Shown here one piece after another: positions 1-7,935 of a stretch of 20,747 nt of DNA. The first letter of the stretch is position 1, and each line of letters begins with the position of its first letter. Location of the stretch: contig CAMJIC010000013.1 of assembly GCA_946405675.1 (NCBI GenBank), positions 1 through 20,747 on the forward strand. Direction: 5' to 3'. The translations under genes and the position numbers were made by a program. The notes beneath the pieces were generated by a model. That model was not told the DNA's origin. It made no database searches and saw only the letters and a program-made list of their open reading frames with translations. This DNA is from an uncultured Clostridia bacterium (lineage in GTDB: Bacteria; Bacillota; Clostridia; Lachnospirales; Lachnospiraceae).

Positions 1-1500
1 GGTGACGTTATAGACAAAGAAGGGCGCGTCACTCTCACGCTTTGCAGCTTCATACTCGGAAATGATCCGGTCGATGTCCGCGTCATCCGACACCTTCCCG
101 TAAATCTTCTCTGCATCCGGGAAATCTTCCAAAAAGAGCAGATGGTCAAAACCGAACAGCCGGTACACATTTTTCCGGTTATACCCGGTGGGATTGTACG
201 GATGCATGCCAACCGTATGGCGGTAACCTTCATTTTCCAGCGTCGCGTCCAGGTTGGGCATCGGTTCATCGATGTACAGCTGATAGGGGGTAGTGGATGG
301 AGGCACGAAACCCACCGAATCGCCGGTCAGCACCTCATACTCCGTATTCGCGGTACGCCCGCCATAGCTGGACACGTACAAAAGGCCCCGGATCGTATTC
401 TCCTTCAGTCCGGAGAAGAAGGGGCATACCTCCTTGTCCGTCTCAAAGTCCATGTACGCCTGCATGTCCGTGAAGGCCTCATCCATGACAAAGATGACAT
501 TCGGCTGGAAGGGGGCTGCCTCTTTCCCCGCTGCCTTGCCGTCGTCCGAAACAGCTCCCTGCACGCTCCCTTCCGTTTCCGGTGCTGTCATGTAAGGAGC
601 CTGTATTTCCTCCACCTTCTTTTCGCTGTAGCCCTCCGGTTCCTCCACCACCAGCATCTGCGCGCTGCGCAGGAAGGTCAGGATCGCACCATTTTTCTTA
701 TAGCTCTTTTCAGGGCGGAAATTATTCAGCGTGACTTTCCATTCCCGCAAAAGGTCTGTATGCAAATAAAGCCGATTCTCCAGGATAGAAAGCGCGATCA
801 CCGCAGCCAGAAAGATGCCTCTCCACTTCCACGAAGGGCAGATTTTCACCGAACCCGTCCACCGGATCATCAGGCTCCAGGACAGGGTGAACATGACCAG
901 GATCAGTGTATGGAAATCAATCGTATATTCGTATCCGCCCGCCACATTTGCCGCAGTCTGCAGCACTGTCAGGTCGGAAGCAAGGAACGCTTCTCCGCGC
1001 AATGTATAGACAAAATAGCAGGTCACGCCGAATGCGCAGACCAGAACTGCAGTCAGAATGGAAGCCGTCTGCCAGCGGTTCGAGAGCACTGCAAACCACA
1101 GGGCAAACAGCATCACCACCGTCCAGGTTAAAAACAGCTTTTCCATCCCGATGGAGCGCCATACCCACCACGGTGCCCTGTGCGCTTTGATATTCGCGTA
1201 TTCCAACGCAAAAATGCACACAATGCCTGTCAGCACAAAGCCAACGATGCCAGCAATCCTCTTCAGTTTTTCGGAAAACGGACAGGGAATCCAAAGGGCG
1301 CCCAGCCCCATGATCGCCAGAACGGCCATGAATAAGATTTTTTTGATGGAAAGGGAAGTCTCCACAGCGCCGCTCTCCAGTGTCCTGGACACCTGATACA
1401 GCTCTGGATGCACAAAAAACCATACCATCAGTATGGCAAGAAACACCGTCCAGACCACGGTGCTGATACGGATTCCCCTTTTATGATATTTTTTCCCCAT
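1..1500 (-). CDS. LTA-synthase-like membrane sulfatase-family protein (3' end outside window)
   Basis: Probable membrane phosphoglycerol transferase or phosphatase of the LTA synthase/alkaline phosphatase superfamily, acting outside the membrane. Five hundred codons are visible from ATG at 1500, and the frame is open to the window edge. Hydrophobic segments lie near residues 13-30, 55-72, 82-100, 121-139, 148-165 and 197-212. A soluble domain starts near 330 with NVIFVMDEAFTD (334-345; E341 is the probable metal ligand) and GGRTANTEYEVLTG (380-393), where T383 matches the nucleophilic Thr of LtaS. H433 is in a GMHPYNPTGYNR segment. The Asp-His metal pair of the family would fall just past the window edge. 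AGGAG lies 13 bases before the ATG, a long spacing. The gene follows the CDP-glycerol transferase after 281 bases and probably has its own promoter. The family is confident. The substrate (glycerol phosphate transfer or other modification) is inferred. Confidence 0.85.
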   Translation of the reverse strand, partial: MGKKYHKRGIRISTVVWTVFLAILMVWFFVHPELYQVSRTLESGAVETSLSIKKILFMAVLAIMGLGALWIPCPFSEKLKRIAGIVGFVLTGIVCIFALEYANIKAHRAPWWVWRSIGMEKLFLTWTVVMLFALWFAVLSNRWQTASILTAVLVCAFGVTCYFVYTLRGEAFLASDLTVLQTAANVAGGYEYTIDFHTLILVMFTLSWSLMIRWTGSVKICPSWKWRGIFLAAVIALSILENRLYLHTDLLREWKVTLNNFRPEKSYKKNGAILTFLRSAQMLVVEEPEGYSEKKVEEIQAPYMTAPETEGSVQGAVSDDGKAAGKEAAPFQPNVIFVMDEAFTDMQAYMDFETDKEVCPFFSGLKENTIRGLLYVSSYGGRTANTEYEVLTGDSVGFVPPSTTPYQLYIDEPMPNLDATLENEGYRHTVGMHPYNPTGYNRKNVYRLFGFDHLLFLEDFPDAEKIYGKVSDDADIDRIISEYEAAKRESDAPFFVYNVT

Positions 1501-1666
1501 TATAACTCTTATACTCCTGTCCGGGGCATGATTCGCATCAGCCGCCGATCAATGAATTCTATTGAAAGACCCGTCTGAGCCTTTGGTCTTTTGTATCCAC
1601 TGTACCGGATCTTCTCCCCGTTTCCGGACAGTGTACCGAAACCTCCCCTGATTTCGGTTTCTGTCA

Positions 1667-1695
1667 ATAGTACAACGAATCCGGGAACTGCACAA
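1667..1695 (-). promoter_or_regulatory. Candidate sigma-70-type promoter for the LTA-synthase-like gene
   Basis: On the minus strand TTGTGC (1695-1690) and TACTAT (1672-1667) are separated by exactly 17 bases. Each hexamer matches only part of the consensus, so this is a weak prediction. It is supported mainly by the spacing and by the 281-base gap before the gene. Confidence 0.35.
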
Positions 1696-1739
1696 GTATC
1701 TTCTTTTGCGAAGTATTGTAAAAAAGCTGCAAGTCGCTG

Positions 1740-1769
1740 CAAGTCACACCCCGCCAGCGGGCCGGCCTG
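1740..1769. repeat. Short dispersed repeat, copy A (partial)
   Basis: CAAGTCACACC followed by CCGCCAGCGGG and CCGGCCTG closely matches the sequence starting at 18477. The shared core contains CCGCCAGCGG, which can fold on itself. This copy lacks the right-hand inverted arm seen in the other copy. It lies between the last gene of the minus-strand block and the LTA-synthase-like gene. Confidence 0.6.
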
Positions 1770-1781
1770 AAACTACAGATC

Positions 1782-2990
1782 TCAGCCCTGATCCTCGATC
1801 CACTTCACGATTCGTGTGGTTGCTTTTCCGTCGCAGGCTCCCATGTAGGCTTCCAGAAATGTCTCGATCCTGGCGCTGCCGGCATTGATATCCTGGCGGA
1901 ATGCCCCCGGATCCGTACTGTCTTCTGCGGCATGTGCGATATTTTGTACGGCCGCCGCGAGCTCTGGACGTTGTGTAACGATCCTGCCCGGGAGCTGTTC
2001 GATCTGCATGTAGAACCCGCGCCTTTTTCGGTAAGTTTCCAGGTCGGGCACATACAGGATCAGAGGTTTCCGAAACAGCAGGTATTCATAGACAAGGGAA
2101 GAGTAGTCCGCAATCAGCACATCCGTGACTGGATACAGTTCCTCTGTGGGAAGATCACACAGATACCTCTCCCACCCTCCATTTCCATTCGTTTTCTCCC
2201 GGCCGGGCAATGGGCGCATATGAGGATGAAGGCGGGCCAGAACCAGATAGCCATCGCCCAGCTCTTCCTGAAGACGGGAAAGATCCAGTGAAACGTTCTC
2301 CGGCACGCCTGCATTCCCCCGGAAGGTGGGCGCCCAGAGGACGACCTTTTTCCCTTTTGCCTGGGGATATCGTCCGTAGAACTGCGATACGCACCGCTCC
2401 CTCCATGCCTTCGAGAAATACAGGTCCGTACGGCTGACCCCGATCGGCTGTACAATATCCTCACGAAGGCGCATGGCGGACGCGAAGGGTTTGACAGCCG
2501 CTTTTCCAGAAACCGTCACCAGGTCCGCGTTGCGGTAGACATTTGCCCCATGATAATGCGCCGGAATGTCGTCCTCCGCGTCATAACCGAATTTCTTGTA
2601 GCAGCCGCAGGCATGCCACAGCTGGATCACCTTCGTTTCTCCCCGTTTCCGGCAGGATGCCGCCGGAAGGAAATTGTCACAGATGACAACAAACCCGGCG
2701 GACGCGTACAGCTTCATAAACCGGATGGAATGCCTGGCAACCTGCCCGGCCCCGGCCGCACCATAATCCAGATAATGTTCTATGATCCGGTACCTTCCGC
2801 TCTTTTTCAGCCGCCGGTATAAAAGCTCCATCGCCGCCGGCCGGCTGTTATGGTGCGCATCCGCAAAGACGACAAGCTTCCGGTCCACTGCCCTGCCGCG
2901 ATTCACCTGATAACACACAGGAAGCACCACATTCTGCACCCCCTGCTTGATCACCTGCTTCAGAGCAAACCGGATATCCATGCGCGCCAT
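1782..2990 (-). CDS. CDP-glycerol glycerophosphotransferase family protein (TagB/TagF-type)
   Basis: Predicted cytoplasmic, membrane-associated transferase that moves glycerol phosphate (or a related alditol phosphate) from its CDP carrier onto a lipid-linked glycan. The 402-residue protein carries family motifs in the expected order: QLWHACG (123-129), PTFRG (221-225), RLHPH (253-257) and TDVLIADYSSLVYEY (289-303). The length fits a single-domain TagB/TagF-like catalytic module, without the long N-terminal region of full-length TagF. The start at 2990 is preceded by GAGGAAGAGAAGGC, a good ribosome site. The frame stays open to an ATG at 3086, but that start has no ribosome site. The gene follows the TarI-like cytidylyltransferase by 116 bases, consistent with use of a CDP-alditol made by its neighbours. 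Whether it primes or polymerises cannot be told from sequence. Confidence 0.88.
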   Translation of the reverse strand: MARMDIRFALKQVIKQGVQNVVLPVCYQVNRGRAVDRKLVVFADAHHNSRPAAMELLYRRLKKSGRYRIIEHYLDYGAAGAGQVARHSIRFMKLYASAGFVVICDNFLPAASCRKRGETKVIQLWHACGCYKKFGYDAEDDIPAHYHGANVYRNADLVTVSGKAAVKPFASAMRLREDIVQPIGVSRTDLYFSKAWRERCVSQFYGRYPQAKGKKVVLWAPTFRGNAGVPENVSLDLSRLQEELGDGYLVLARLHPHMRPLPGREKTNGNGGWERYLCDLPTEELYPVTDVLIADYSSLVYEYLLFRKPLILYVPDLETYRKRRGFYMQIEQLPGRIVTQRPELAAAVQNIAHAAEDSTDPGAFRQDINAGSARIETFLEAYMGACDGKATTRIVKWIEDQG

Positions 2991-3106
2991 GCCTTCTCTT
3001 CCTCTTCTCTGGTCTGTAATCGTCAGTGACAGGTCATACCCCATAACATTATTGTTTCCGCTTTCCCGGCAGAAACTGTTTATCATTGAGTCTTACAAGC
3101 TTGCAT

Positions 3107-3823
3107 CTATTTCAGCCAGTTATCCTGATCCATCTTGAGGTAAGCCTTGAACAGCTCCAGGTCATCCTTCGTGGTCAGCTTGATATTCTTATCAGAGCCT
3201 GCCGCAAAATACAGCCGCTCGCCCAGCTCCACCATCATGGTGTTCGTGTACGACGAGCCCTTGATGCCGATCCCTTCTTCAAATGCCTTGTGATAGGCTC
3301 TGTCCAGCTTTCCGAATTTGTACGCCTGGGGTGTCTGCACCCGGCGCAGCGTCTCCCGGGGAATATACTGTGTAGTGGAAATTTCGTCATCCACAATGAA
3401 AATCTGCTCATTATACGGCATGCTCGTCACGCCGTTGCCATACTGCTCACATTTCCGGATCACATCTGTCAGGACGGTGGCATCGACCAGAGGGCGGATC
3501 CCGTCATGGATGATCACAATATCCTCCTCAGTGCAGATGCCTTCCAGCTCAAACACGCCGTTACGGATCGATTCCTGCCCGCTCTCCCCGCCGGAAATGA
3601 CCCATTTCAGCTTATCAATCCCGAACTGCTTCGCATATGCCCGCGCCACATCGTGCCAGCCGTCAATGCACACCAGCTCAATGGCATCGATCATCGGATG
3701 CTTTTGAAAGCCCTCCAGCGTATAGATCAATACCGGCTTGTCATATACATTGATAAATTGCTTGGGGATATCCTGCCCCATCCGGTGGCCGGAGCCTCCT
3801 GCTATGATCAGTGCTACATTCAT
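3107..3823 (-). CDS. IspD/TarI-family cytidylyltransferase
   Basis: Transfers CMP from CTP to a sugar-alcohol phosphate. The 239-residue protein begins MNVALIIAGGSGHRMG, then IPKQF (19-23), the CTP-binding loop of the family. HDGIRP (106-111) and QTPQAY (163-168) are further family motifs, and a NIKLTTKDDLELF segment lies near the end. The start at 3823 has AGGAG eight bases upstream. The frame extends to 3904, but that extension runs into the 3' end of the preceding gene. IspD (isoprenoid pathway) and TarI (CDP-ribitol) share this fold and length. Position between an SDR and a CDP-glycerol transferase favours a CDP-alditol role in polymer synthesis, but that is inference from context. No TarJ-type reductase is present. 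Confidence 0.85.
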   Translation of the reverse strand: MNVALIIAGGSGHRMGQDIPKQFINVYDKPVLIYTLEGFQKHPMIDAIELVCIDGWHDVARAYAKQFGIDKLKWVISGGESGQESIRNGVFELEGICTEEDIVIIHDGIRPLVDATVLTDVIRKCEQYGNGVTSMPYNEQIFIVDDEISTTQYIPRETLRRVQTPQAYKFGKLDRAYHKAFEEGIGIKGSSYTNTMMVELGERLYFAAGSDKNIKLTTKDDLELFKAYLKMDQDNWLK

Positions 3824-3884
3824 GTTTCTGTCTCCTGTTCGTCGTTCTATCCGTTCTGACCTGCGGGCACACTTCCTGCCCCCC

Positions 3885-5015
3885 TCATCCCTCATCCATC
3901 CCACGGATCACTTCGATCGTGTGCGATAAAGCTGTCTTCATATCAAACCGCGCCTTCCAGCCAAGGTGCTGCAGCTTTGTACTGTCCATCCGTGCCTTTG
4001 TCGCCTTCGAGTAGCCTGCCGCCTCCACCGCGTCCGGAATGTCAAAGATCACCTTTTTGCCCACAAGCTCCGCGATCAGTCCGGCCAGGTCCCTCAGGGT
4101 AATGTCACAGCTGACATCTGCGATATTATATGCCTCTCCGCACTCACCTTTCAGAAGGCAGTACAGAAGACCGCTCACCGCGTCACACACATAGGTGTAG
4201 GAGAAGAACTGGGTTCCGGCGCTCTTAAGCACGATGTCCTCGCGGCTGACTCCTTTTTTGATAAACTGGGAAAGCGCCTTGGTATCTGTCCGAAGGAGGG
4301 TCGGTCCGAAGGAGCGGGTAAACCGGGGGATCACCACATCCAGGTCTTTCTGCCTCAGATAAGCCTGGCACAAAGCCTCTCCTGCCCGCTTGCTCTCCGG
4401 ATATCCCGCACGCATCGTATTGCAGTCAATATATCCGCAGTATGCCTCATCAAACAGCTCTACGTCCCCCCGGTTCTCTCCATAAATCTCATTGGAGGAC
4501 GCAAACAGAAATCTTCGGCAGCCATGCTCCGAGGCAAAGCTCAGAAGGTTGTCCAGCCCGATAATATTGGTGACAACCGTGCCGATGGGATCATTCGCAT
4601 ACGCCACAGGATGGGTATTGCTCGCCGCGTGGAATACATAATCCACGGTCATAGCGCTGTCACCATGCATCCTGCCTGCACCGTCCAGGGAACCCGTGAG
4701 TCCTTGCCTGTCATTGATATCGCACCTGACAAAGGAAAATAACGGATCCTCCCAGTATTCTTCAAAACGAGCCTTCGCCTTTTCCTCATTCCGCCCCAGC
4801 GCAATGATCCTGCAGCCCGAAAAAGGCTGTTTCCCCGCATTCCGCTCTTCCATCCTGCGGTTTCGCCTCATCAGCACATCGATCAGCGTGCTTCCGATCA
4901 TGCCAGTAGCACCGGAGATCATGATGCTCTTTCCATCCAGCTCCTGCCATGGAAGGTCAAGGCCGCAGACAGTATCCAGATCCGACAGATATATCTCATT
5001 TTCCAGCAAACGCAT
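3885..5015 (-). CDS. NAD-dependent epimerase/dehydratase (extended SDR)
   Basis: A 376-residue extended short-chain dehydrogenase/reductase acting on a nucleotide-sugar-like or sugar-phosphate substrate. The cofactor motif GATGMIGS is at 35-42, SSNEIYG at 173-179, and the catalytic YxxxK is Y205-K209 (GYPESKRAGE). The SSNEIYG segment differs from the TDE signature of 4,6-dehydratases by Asn in place of Asp, so a standard dehydratase is less likely; it is closer to decarboxylase/epimerase types. The ATG at 5015 is preceded by AGGAAGAAGA and a 12-base palindrome CTGTCCGGACAG (5024-5035). It lies 61 bases before the cytidylyltransferase, so the two probably act together, perhaps supplying the alditol or sugar phosphate that is activated. 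The exact reaction is unknown. Confidence 0.85.
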   Translation of the reverse strand: MRLLENEIYLSDLDTVCGLDLPWQELDGKSIMISGATGMIGSTLIDVLMRRNRRMEERNAGKQPFSGCRIIALGRNEEKAKARFEEYWEDPLFSFVRCDINDRQGLTGSLDGAGRMHGDSAMTVDYVFHAASNTHPVAYANDPIGTVVTNIIGLDNLLSFASEHGCRRFLFASSNEIYGENRGDVELFDEAYCGYIDCNTMRAGYPESKRAGEALCQAYLRQKDLDVVIPRFTRSFGPTLLRTDTKALSQFIKKGVSREDIVLKSAGTQFFSYTYVCDAVSGLLYCLLKGECGEAYNIADVSCDITLRDLAGLIAELVGKKVIFDIPDAVEAAGYSKATKARMDSTKLQHLGWKARFDMKTALSHTIEVIRGMDEG

Positions 5016-5085
5016 TCTTCTTCCTGTCCGGACAGACAGCCTCCGCCGGACATTTCCTTTCTGTAAGTGTTTCCCATTTCATTCA

Positions 5086-7362
5086 TCAGGCTGCCGCGTT
5101 TGTGCTCTGTTCACCGGCAGACTTCGTTTTCCCTTTCTCAGACGATACAGGCTTCAGGTCGCTGACATATTCCAGGCGGATCGCGCCGTCTTCCTGATAT
5201 TGGATCCGGTACAGTCCTTCCCTCAGGTTACTGCAATTGAACAGGCGCCGGAACGAGCGGGCGAGGTAAGGGTCATACGAATGAATCCAGACATAGGTAT
5301 ATCCCCCGCCGCGCAAAAGATCCGGAAAAGCATCGACCGTCAGGTCTGTATTGGCCACGAAGCTCAGGCTTCCTCCTTCATGAAACTGCCATGGGGTGAC
5401 AAGGTAATTGCTGACCCGCTCACCCAGGTAATACAAGGCAACACACAGCGGATACTCATTCATATTCTCGAGGTCATATCCATTGGACAAAAGATATACC
5501 TTGTCATTCTCCGCAATGATATCCTCGATCCGTTCAATGCTCTGCTTCGTCTGCCTGATCACCTTGTACTGGGGCAGCTTCCACTCCTGGATTTCCGATG
5601 CCAGGTAAAGGAATTTTGAATTGAGGTTGCTCAGGAAAAATGCCATCAGCCCCACAAGCATCACAACCTGCAGGCGCCGCCGGACGGCCATTTTCTCAGG
5701 GATGCTGCCAGCCCTGTTCCCCGGGGATGCCAGCCCGGCTGGGGCTTCCCCTGATGCTCCCTCTATGGGCTGTCCGTCAGGAATTCCTGCCGGCCTCACC
5801 TCCTGCAGCTGTCCGGCAGGAAGTCCTTCCGGCCTCCCCTCCTGCGGCTGTCCGGCAGGCCTCACCTCCGGGGCAAACGCATGCAGCATCATGGCTGTCA
5901 GCACAAAGAAGCCATACAGCACGATCACCGACAGATAGCGGTAGCCGGTGGCGTTGCGGATGCTTTCTTCATAGGAAAACGTGGAAACATAGGTCACATA
6001 TAACGCTGCCACATACAAAACCACACAGACCGGATAGTACGCCGCGAAGAGGCAGATCTTTTTTCTGTAAACAGACCGGCCCAGATATGCCGTAAACACC
6101 AGGAGCACTGTCAGCACGATCACCGACTGCACCGGATACAGGCGCATGTTCGGATTCGTGGTGAGATGCTTCATGAACAGGTTCTGAAGCAGCGTTTCCA
6201 TGGTCAGCCTGGCCTTTTGCGTCGAGAATGTCAAAGCCTCAGCGATCCCGGACAGGCTTGCAGGCACAAAGCTGCTGCCCAAAAGCCCCCACAGGATGCC
6301 GAAAGCAAGGACGATGACCGCAAACACACCGACGATCTGCTTCCATCTGCGTTTCCACAGTGCCCGAAAGCCTTCTCCTTTCTGACCCGTGAGAATCGAT
6401 ACCGCGATGAACATGCCGGTAAACACTGCCAGCAGAAGGCCGATCCCCCATTTGATCCGTGTCACGAACAGAAGGATCGGGAGCACCGTGACCAGCCTCC
6501 TGATCAGGTTCCCGGCTCCCTCGCGCTCCCCTGTAAAGGCTTCGGATCCGGTGATCCACCATGCGCAAAGAACCCCCGCCCACGCCGCCGCGGGAAGATC
6601 CACATACAGGCTCTTATAGGGAAGCTTGTAAATACTGAACATTCCAAGATAGGTCAGGAGCAGATAGCACACAGCACCCTTCCATCTTCTCCAGGGGATT
6701 CCGGCCAGAGGCAGCACCAGAGCCGTTGCGGTAAAGAGAAATGCGGACGCATGCATGTTTCCTTCGTTATAGCCGCCAAGCACCTGGAAGAACACGTTAA
6801 ACAGGCCGCTTTCCATCGGAACGATGGGGACAAGACCGCCCGCCCTGGGAAGCGCGTTGTGCTCCAGCATGTATTTCACTTCCAGCGCCCACTGGTGGAA
6901 GTCATCATATTGCTGGATGAAACCTCCATGAAACAGCACCAGGGCACCCGCAAACAGGAGGAACCAGAAAACGATGCCCGGAGAGAAAAAGCTTCTCCTG
7001 TTTTTCCCTTTCACCAGGAACAGAACAAGTCCCGCCGCGCTGAGTGCGCCAAATACACCGCAGCCGACACGGATCGAGGCTGCAGCGGCACATACCTGCA
7101 TCACCTCCGCATTCAGAATGACCGCATACATGGCACTCAGCTCCGGCGGAAGGTGAAACAGCGTATAGATTCCCATGCTGAAAAACAGCAGCAGGCAAAA
7201 ACCTGCCAGCATCATCATCTGCGCTCTGATGGTTCCGTCCTCCTTCTTCCTTTGGCAGCCGGCACTATGATCCAGGCGATATCCATGCCGCATAAAGATC
7301 TGTTCTGAGCAGTTACGCATCGAGCAATGCTTCACATCCTGAATCCCCCGATGCCTCTTCAT
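5086..7362 (-). CDS. Large polytopic membrane protein, GT-C-like glycosyltransferase candidate
   Basis: Up to 758 residues with about 12-13 hydrophobic segments and a soluble C-terminal part of about 150 residues. A short acidic motif, YDDFHQW (152-158), follows the third hydrophobic segment, as in GT-C enzymes that use polyprenyl-phosphate sugars outside the membrane. Four imperfect 13-residue Pro/Gly/Gln repeats (502-553) lie in a loop between two membrane segments. The start is uncertain. ATG 7362 has only a weak GGAAG and would place a dispersed repeat (7301-7337) inside the coding region. ATG 7293 lacks a ribosome site. ATG 7218 lies 20 bases after a strong AGGAGG, while an in-frame ATC (7230) is ideally spaced from that site. 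The function is inferred from topology and from the gtrA-like gene just upstream. It could instead be a polymerase. Confidence 0.75.
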   Translation of the reverse strand: MKRHRGIQDVKHCSMRNCSEQIFMRHGYRLDHSAGCQRKKEDGTIRAQMMMLAGFCLLLFFSMGIYTLFHLPPELSAMYAVILNAEVMQVCAAAASIRVGCGVFGALSAAGLVLFLVKGKNRRSFFSPGIVFWFLLFAGALVLFHGGFIQQYDDFHQWALEVKYMLEHNALPRAGGLVPIVPMESGLFNVFFQVLGGYNEGNMHASAFLFTATALVLPLAGIPWRRWKGAVCYLLLTYLGMFSIYKLPYKSLYVDLPAAAWAGVLCAWWITGSEAFTGEREGAGNLIRRLVTVLPILLFVTRIKWGIGLLLAVFTGMFIAVSILTGQKGEGFRALWKRRWKQIVGVFAVIVLAFGILWGLLGSSFVPASLSGIAEALTFSTQKARLTMETLLQNLFMKHLTTNPNMRLYPVQSVIVLTVLLVFTAYLGRSVYRKKICLFAAYYPVCVVLYVAALYVTYVSTFSYEESIRNATGYRYLSVIVLYGFFVLTAMMLHAFAPEVRPAGQPQEGRPEGLPAGQLQEVRPAGIPDGQPIEGASGEAPAGLASPGNRAGSIPEKMAVRRRLQVVMLVGLMAFFLSNLNSKFLYLASEIQEWKLPQYKVIRQTKQSIERIEDIIAENDKVYLLSNGYDLENMNEYPLCVALYYLGERVSNYLVTPWQFHEGGSLSFVANTDLTVDAFPDLLRGGGYTYVWIHSYDPYLARSFRRLFNCSNLREGLYRIQYQEDGAIRLEYVSDLKPVSSEKGKTKSAGEQSTNAAA
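5704..5859 (-). repeat. Imperfect 39-base tandem repeat (four units) inside the membrane protein gene
   Basis: Four consecutive 13-codon units encode PAGQPQEGRPEGL, PAGQLQEVRPAGI, PDGQPIEGASGEA and PAGLASPGNRAGS. The unit is kept in frame, and similarity falls off from the first to the last unit. The encoded loop precedes VRRRLQVV, a positively charged membrane flank, which suggests it faces the cytoplasm. Confidence 0.8.
7301..7337. repeat. Dispersed repeat, short copy
   Basis: Thirty-seven bases match 20711-20747 at 33 positions; all four differences are A/G. This copy has only the right half of the palindrome seen at 20695-20726. It contains a diverged version of the small GCATCG/CGATGC hairpin. 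It overlaps the 5' end of the membrane protein frame that ends at 5086. Confidence 0.7.
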
Positions 7363-7425
7363 TTACACTTCCATACCCCCTCAGCAACAGATGCTTCGGC
7401 CATCTGTCCTGACCGGGCCCTGCCG

Positions 7426-7935
7426 TCACCTGGAACGGAAAGCCCAGAATTTATTCAGCACAAAGTTAAGTGGAACACTGATCACCAGGTTCAGGATCGG
7501 CGCATATACCTTCGACATCCCGAACACCTCCACCCACAGCACCGACAGCAGGCTGTTCAGAAAAAGCCCGGTAAACGCGTATGAGATATATGTCTTAATC
7601 AGTGCCTGCAGCCATGGAATCTGCCTGCCTTCCTCTGCGCGGAACACGAACTTTCGATTCCAGTAAAATGACCACAGAACGCTCAGCACGAAGCCGACCA
7701 CGTTTCCCACCAGGTAATCCGCCTTCGGCAGCCATCCCCTGCTCTGCAGGAAAAAAAGAGTTGCCAGGTACAACACGTAGGATACCGCCGTGTTGCTCAG
7801 CCCGATGATGCCGAACTTGACAAATTGCAGAAACCCTTCCATCTGTTTTTCGCTCAGACGGATATGCAGAACACGGAAGAAACCCCGCACCAGCTTTTCG
7901 ATTATGCGCCATACATTCCTGGCCAAACCATACAT
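7426..7935 (-). CDS. gtrA: GtrA-like flippase
   Basis: A 169-residue small membrane protein of the GtrA family, which is thought to flip polyprenyl-phosphate-linked sugars across the membrane. Four hydrophobic segments are visible, starting at FVKFGIIGLSNTAVSYVLYL and ending with NLVISVPLNFVLNKFWAF. The WSFYWNRKFVF segment between the second and third is typical of the family. An N-terminal extension of about 35 basic and amphipathic residues precedes the first segment. The ribosome site before ATG 7935 is weak (AAGGA at 14 bases). A GtrB-like transferase is encoded two genes upstream and large GT-C-like proteins flank the set, giving the three parts of a Gtr system. The sugar carried is not shown by sequence. 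Confidence 0.9.
   Translation of the reverse strand: MYGLARNVWRIIEKLVRGFFRVLHIRLSEKQMEGFLQFVKFGIIGLSNTAVSYVLYLATLFFLQSRGWLPKADYLVGNVVGFVLSVLWSFYWNRKFVFRAEEGRQIPWLQALIKTYISYAFTGLFLNSLLSVLWVEVFGMSKVYAPILNLVISVPLNFVLNKFWAFRSR

Larger units (their letters stand above)
1501..1781 (-). other. Structured intergenic region / 5' leader of the LTA-synthase-like gene
   Basis: No convincing gene lies in these 281 bases. Read on the minus strand it holds one copy of a repeat (1740-1769), a tandem duplication of GCTGCAAGTC (1726-1745, plus-strand reading), a run of six T (1720-1725 region), a candidate promoter (1667-1695) and then three possible hairpins. Their stems are 1635-1641 with 1652-1658 (perfect 7 bp), 1598-1608 with 1624-1633 (about 10 bp with one bulge) and 1565-1571 with 1585-1591 (perfect 7 bp). 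If the promoter is real, the transcript has a leader of roughly 160 bases. A 77-codon frame here (1742-1509) shows no recognisable protein and would start upstream of the promoter. Confidence 0.5.

Noticed and set aside
142..1131. Plus-strand open frame of 329 codons opposite the LTA-synthase-like gene
   Set aside because: The minus strand here encodes a clear family with catalytic motifs. The plus-strand product is His/Arg-rich without recognisable motifs, as expected for the reverse of GC-rich coding sequence.
1509..1742. 77-codon minus-strand frame in the intergenic leader
   Set aside because: It has no ribosome site, overlaps the repeat, begins upstream of the candidate promoter and has no recognisable composition or motif.
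3107..3823. IspD of the isoprenoid pathway
   Set aside because: Not excluded by sequence, but position between an SDR and a CDP-glycerol transferase in a polysaccharide operon favours a TarI-like role. Kept as an alternative in the feature entry.
5016..5085. Palindrome CTGTCCGGACAG (5024-5035) as an operator
   Set aside because: It lies inside an operon directly against a ribosome site with no promoter nearby, and is too short and isolated to support a regulator-binding claim.
6166..7308. 380-codon plus-strand frame opposite the membrane protein gene
   Set aside because: The product is rich in His, Gln and Arg and lacks motifs. The opposite strand shows a regular pattern of membrane segments.
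7387..7407. Small hairpin with a TTCG-containing loop between gtrA and the next gene
   Set aside because: The 7-bp stem has no T run after it on the minus strand and may be chance. It is too weak to call a terminator.
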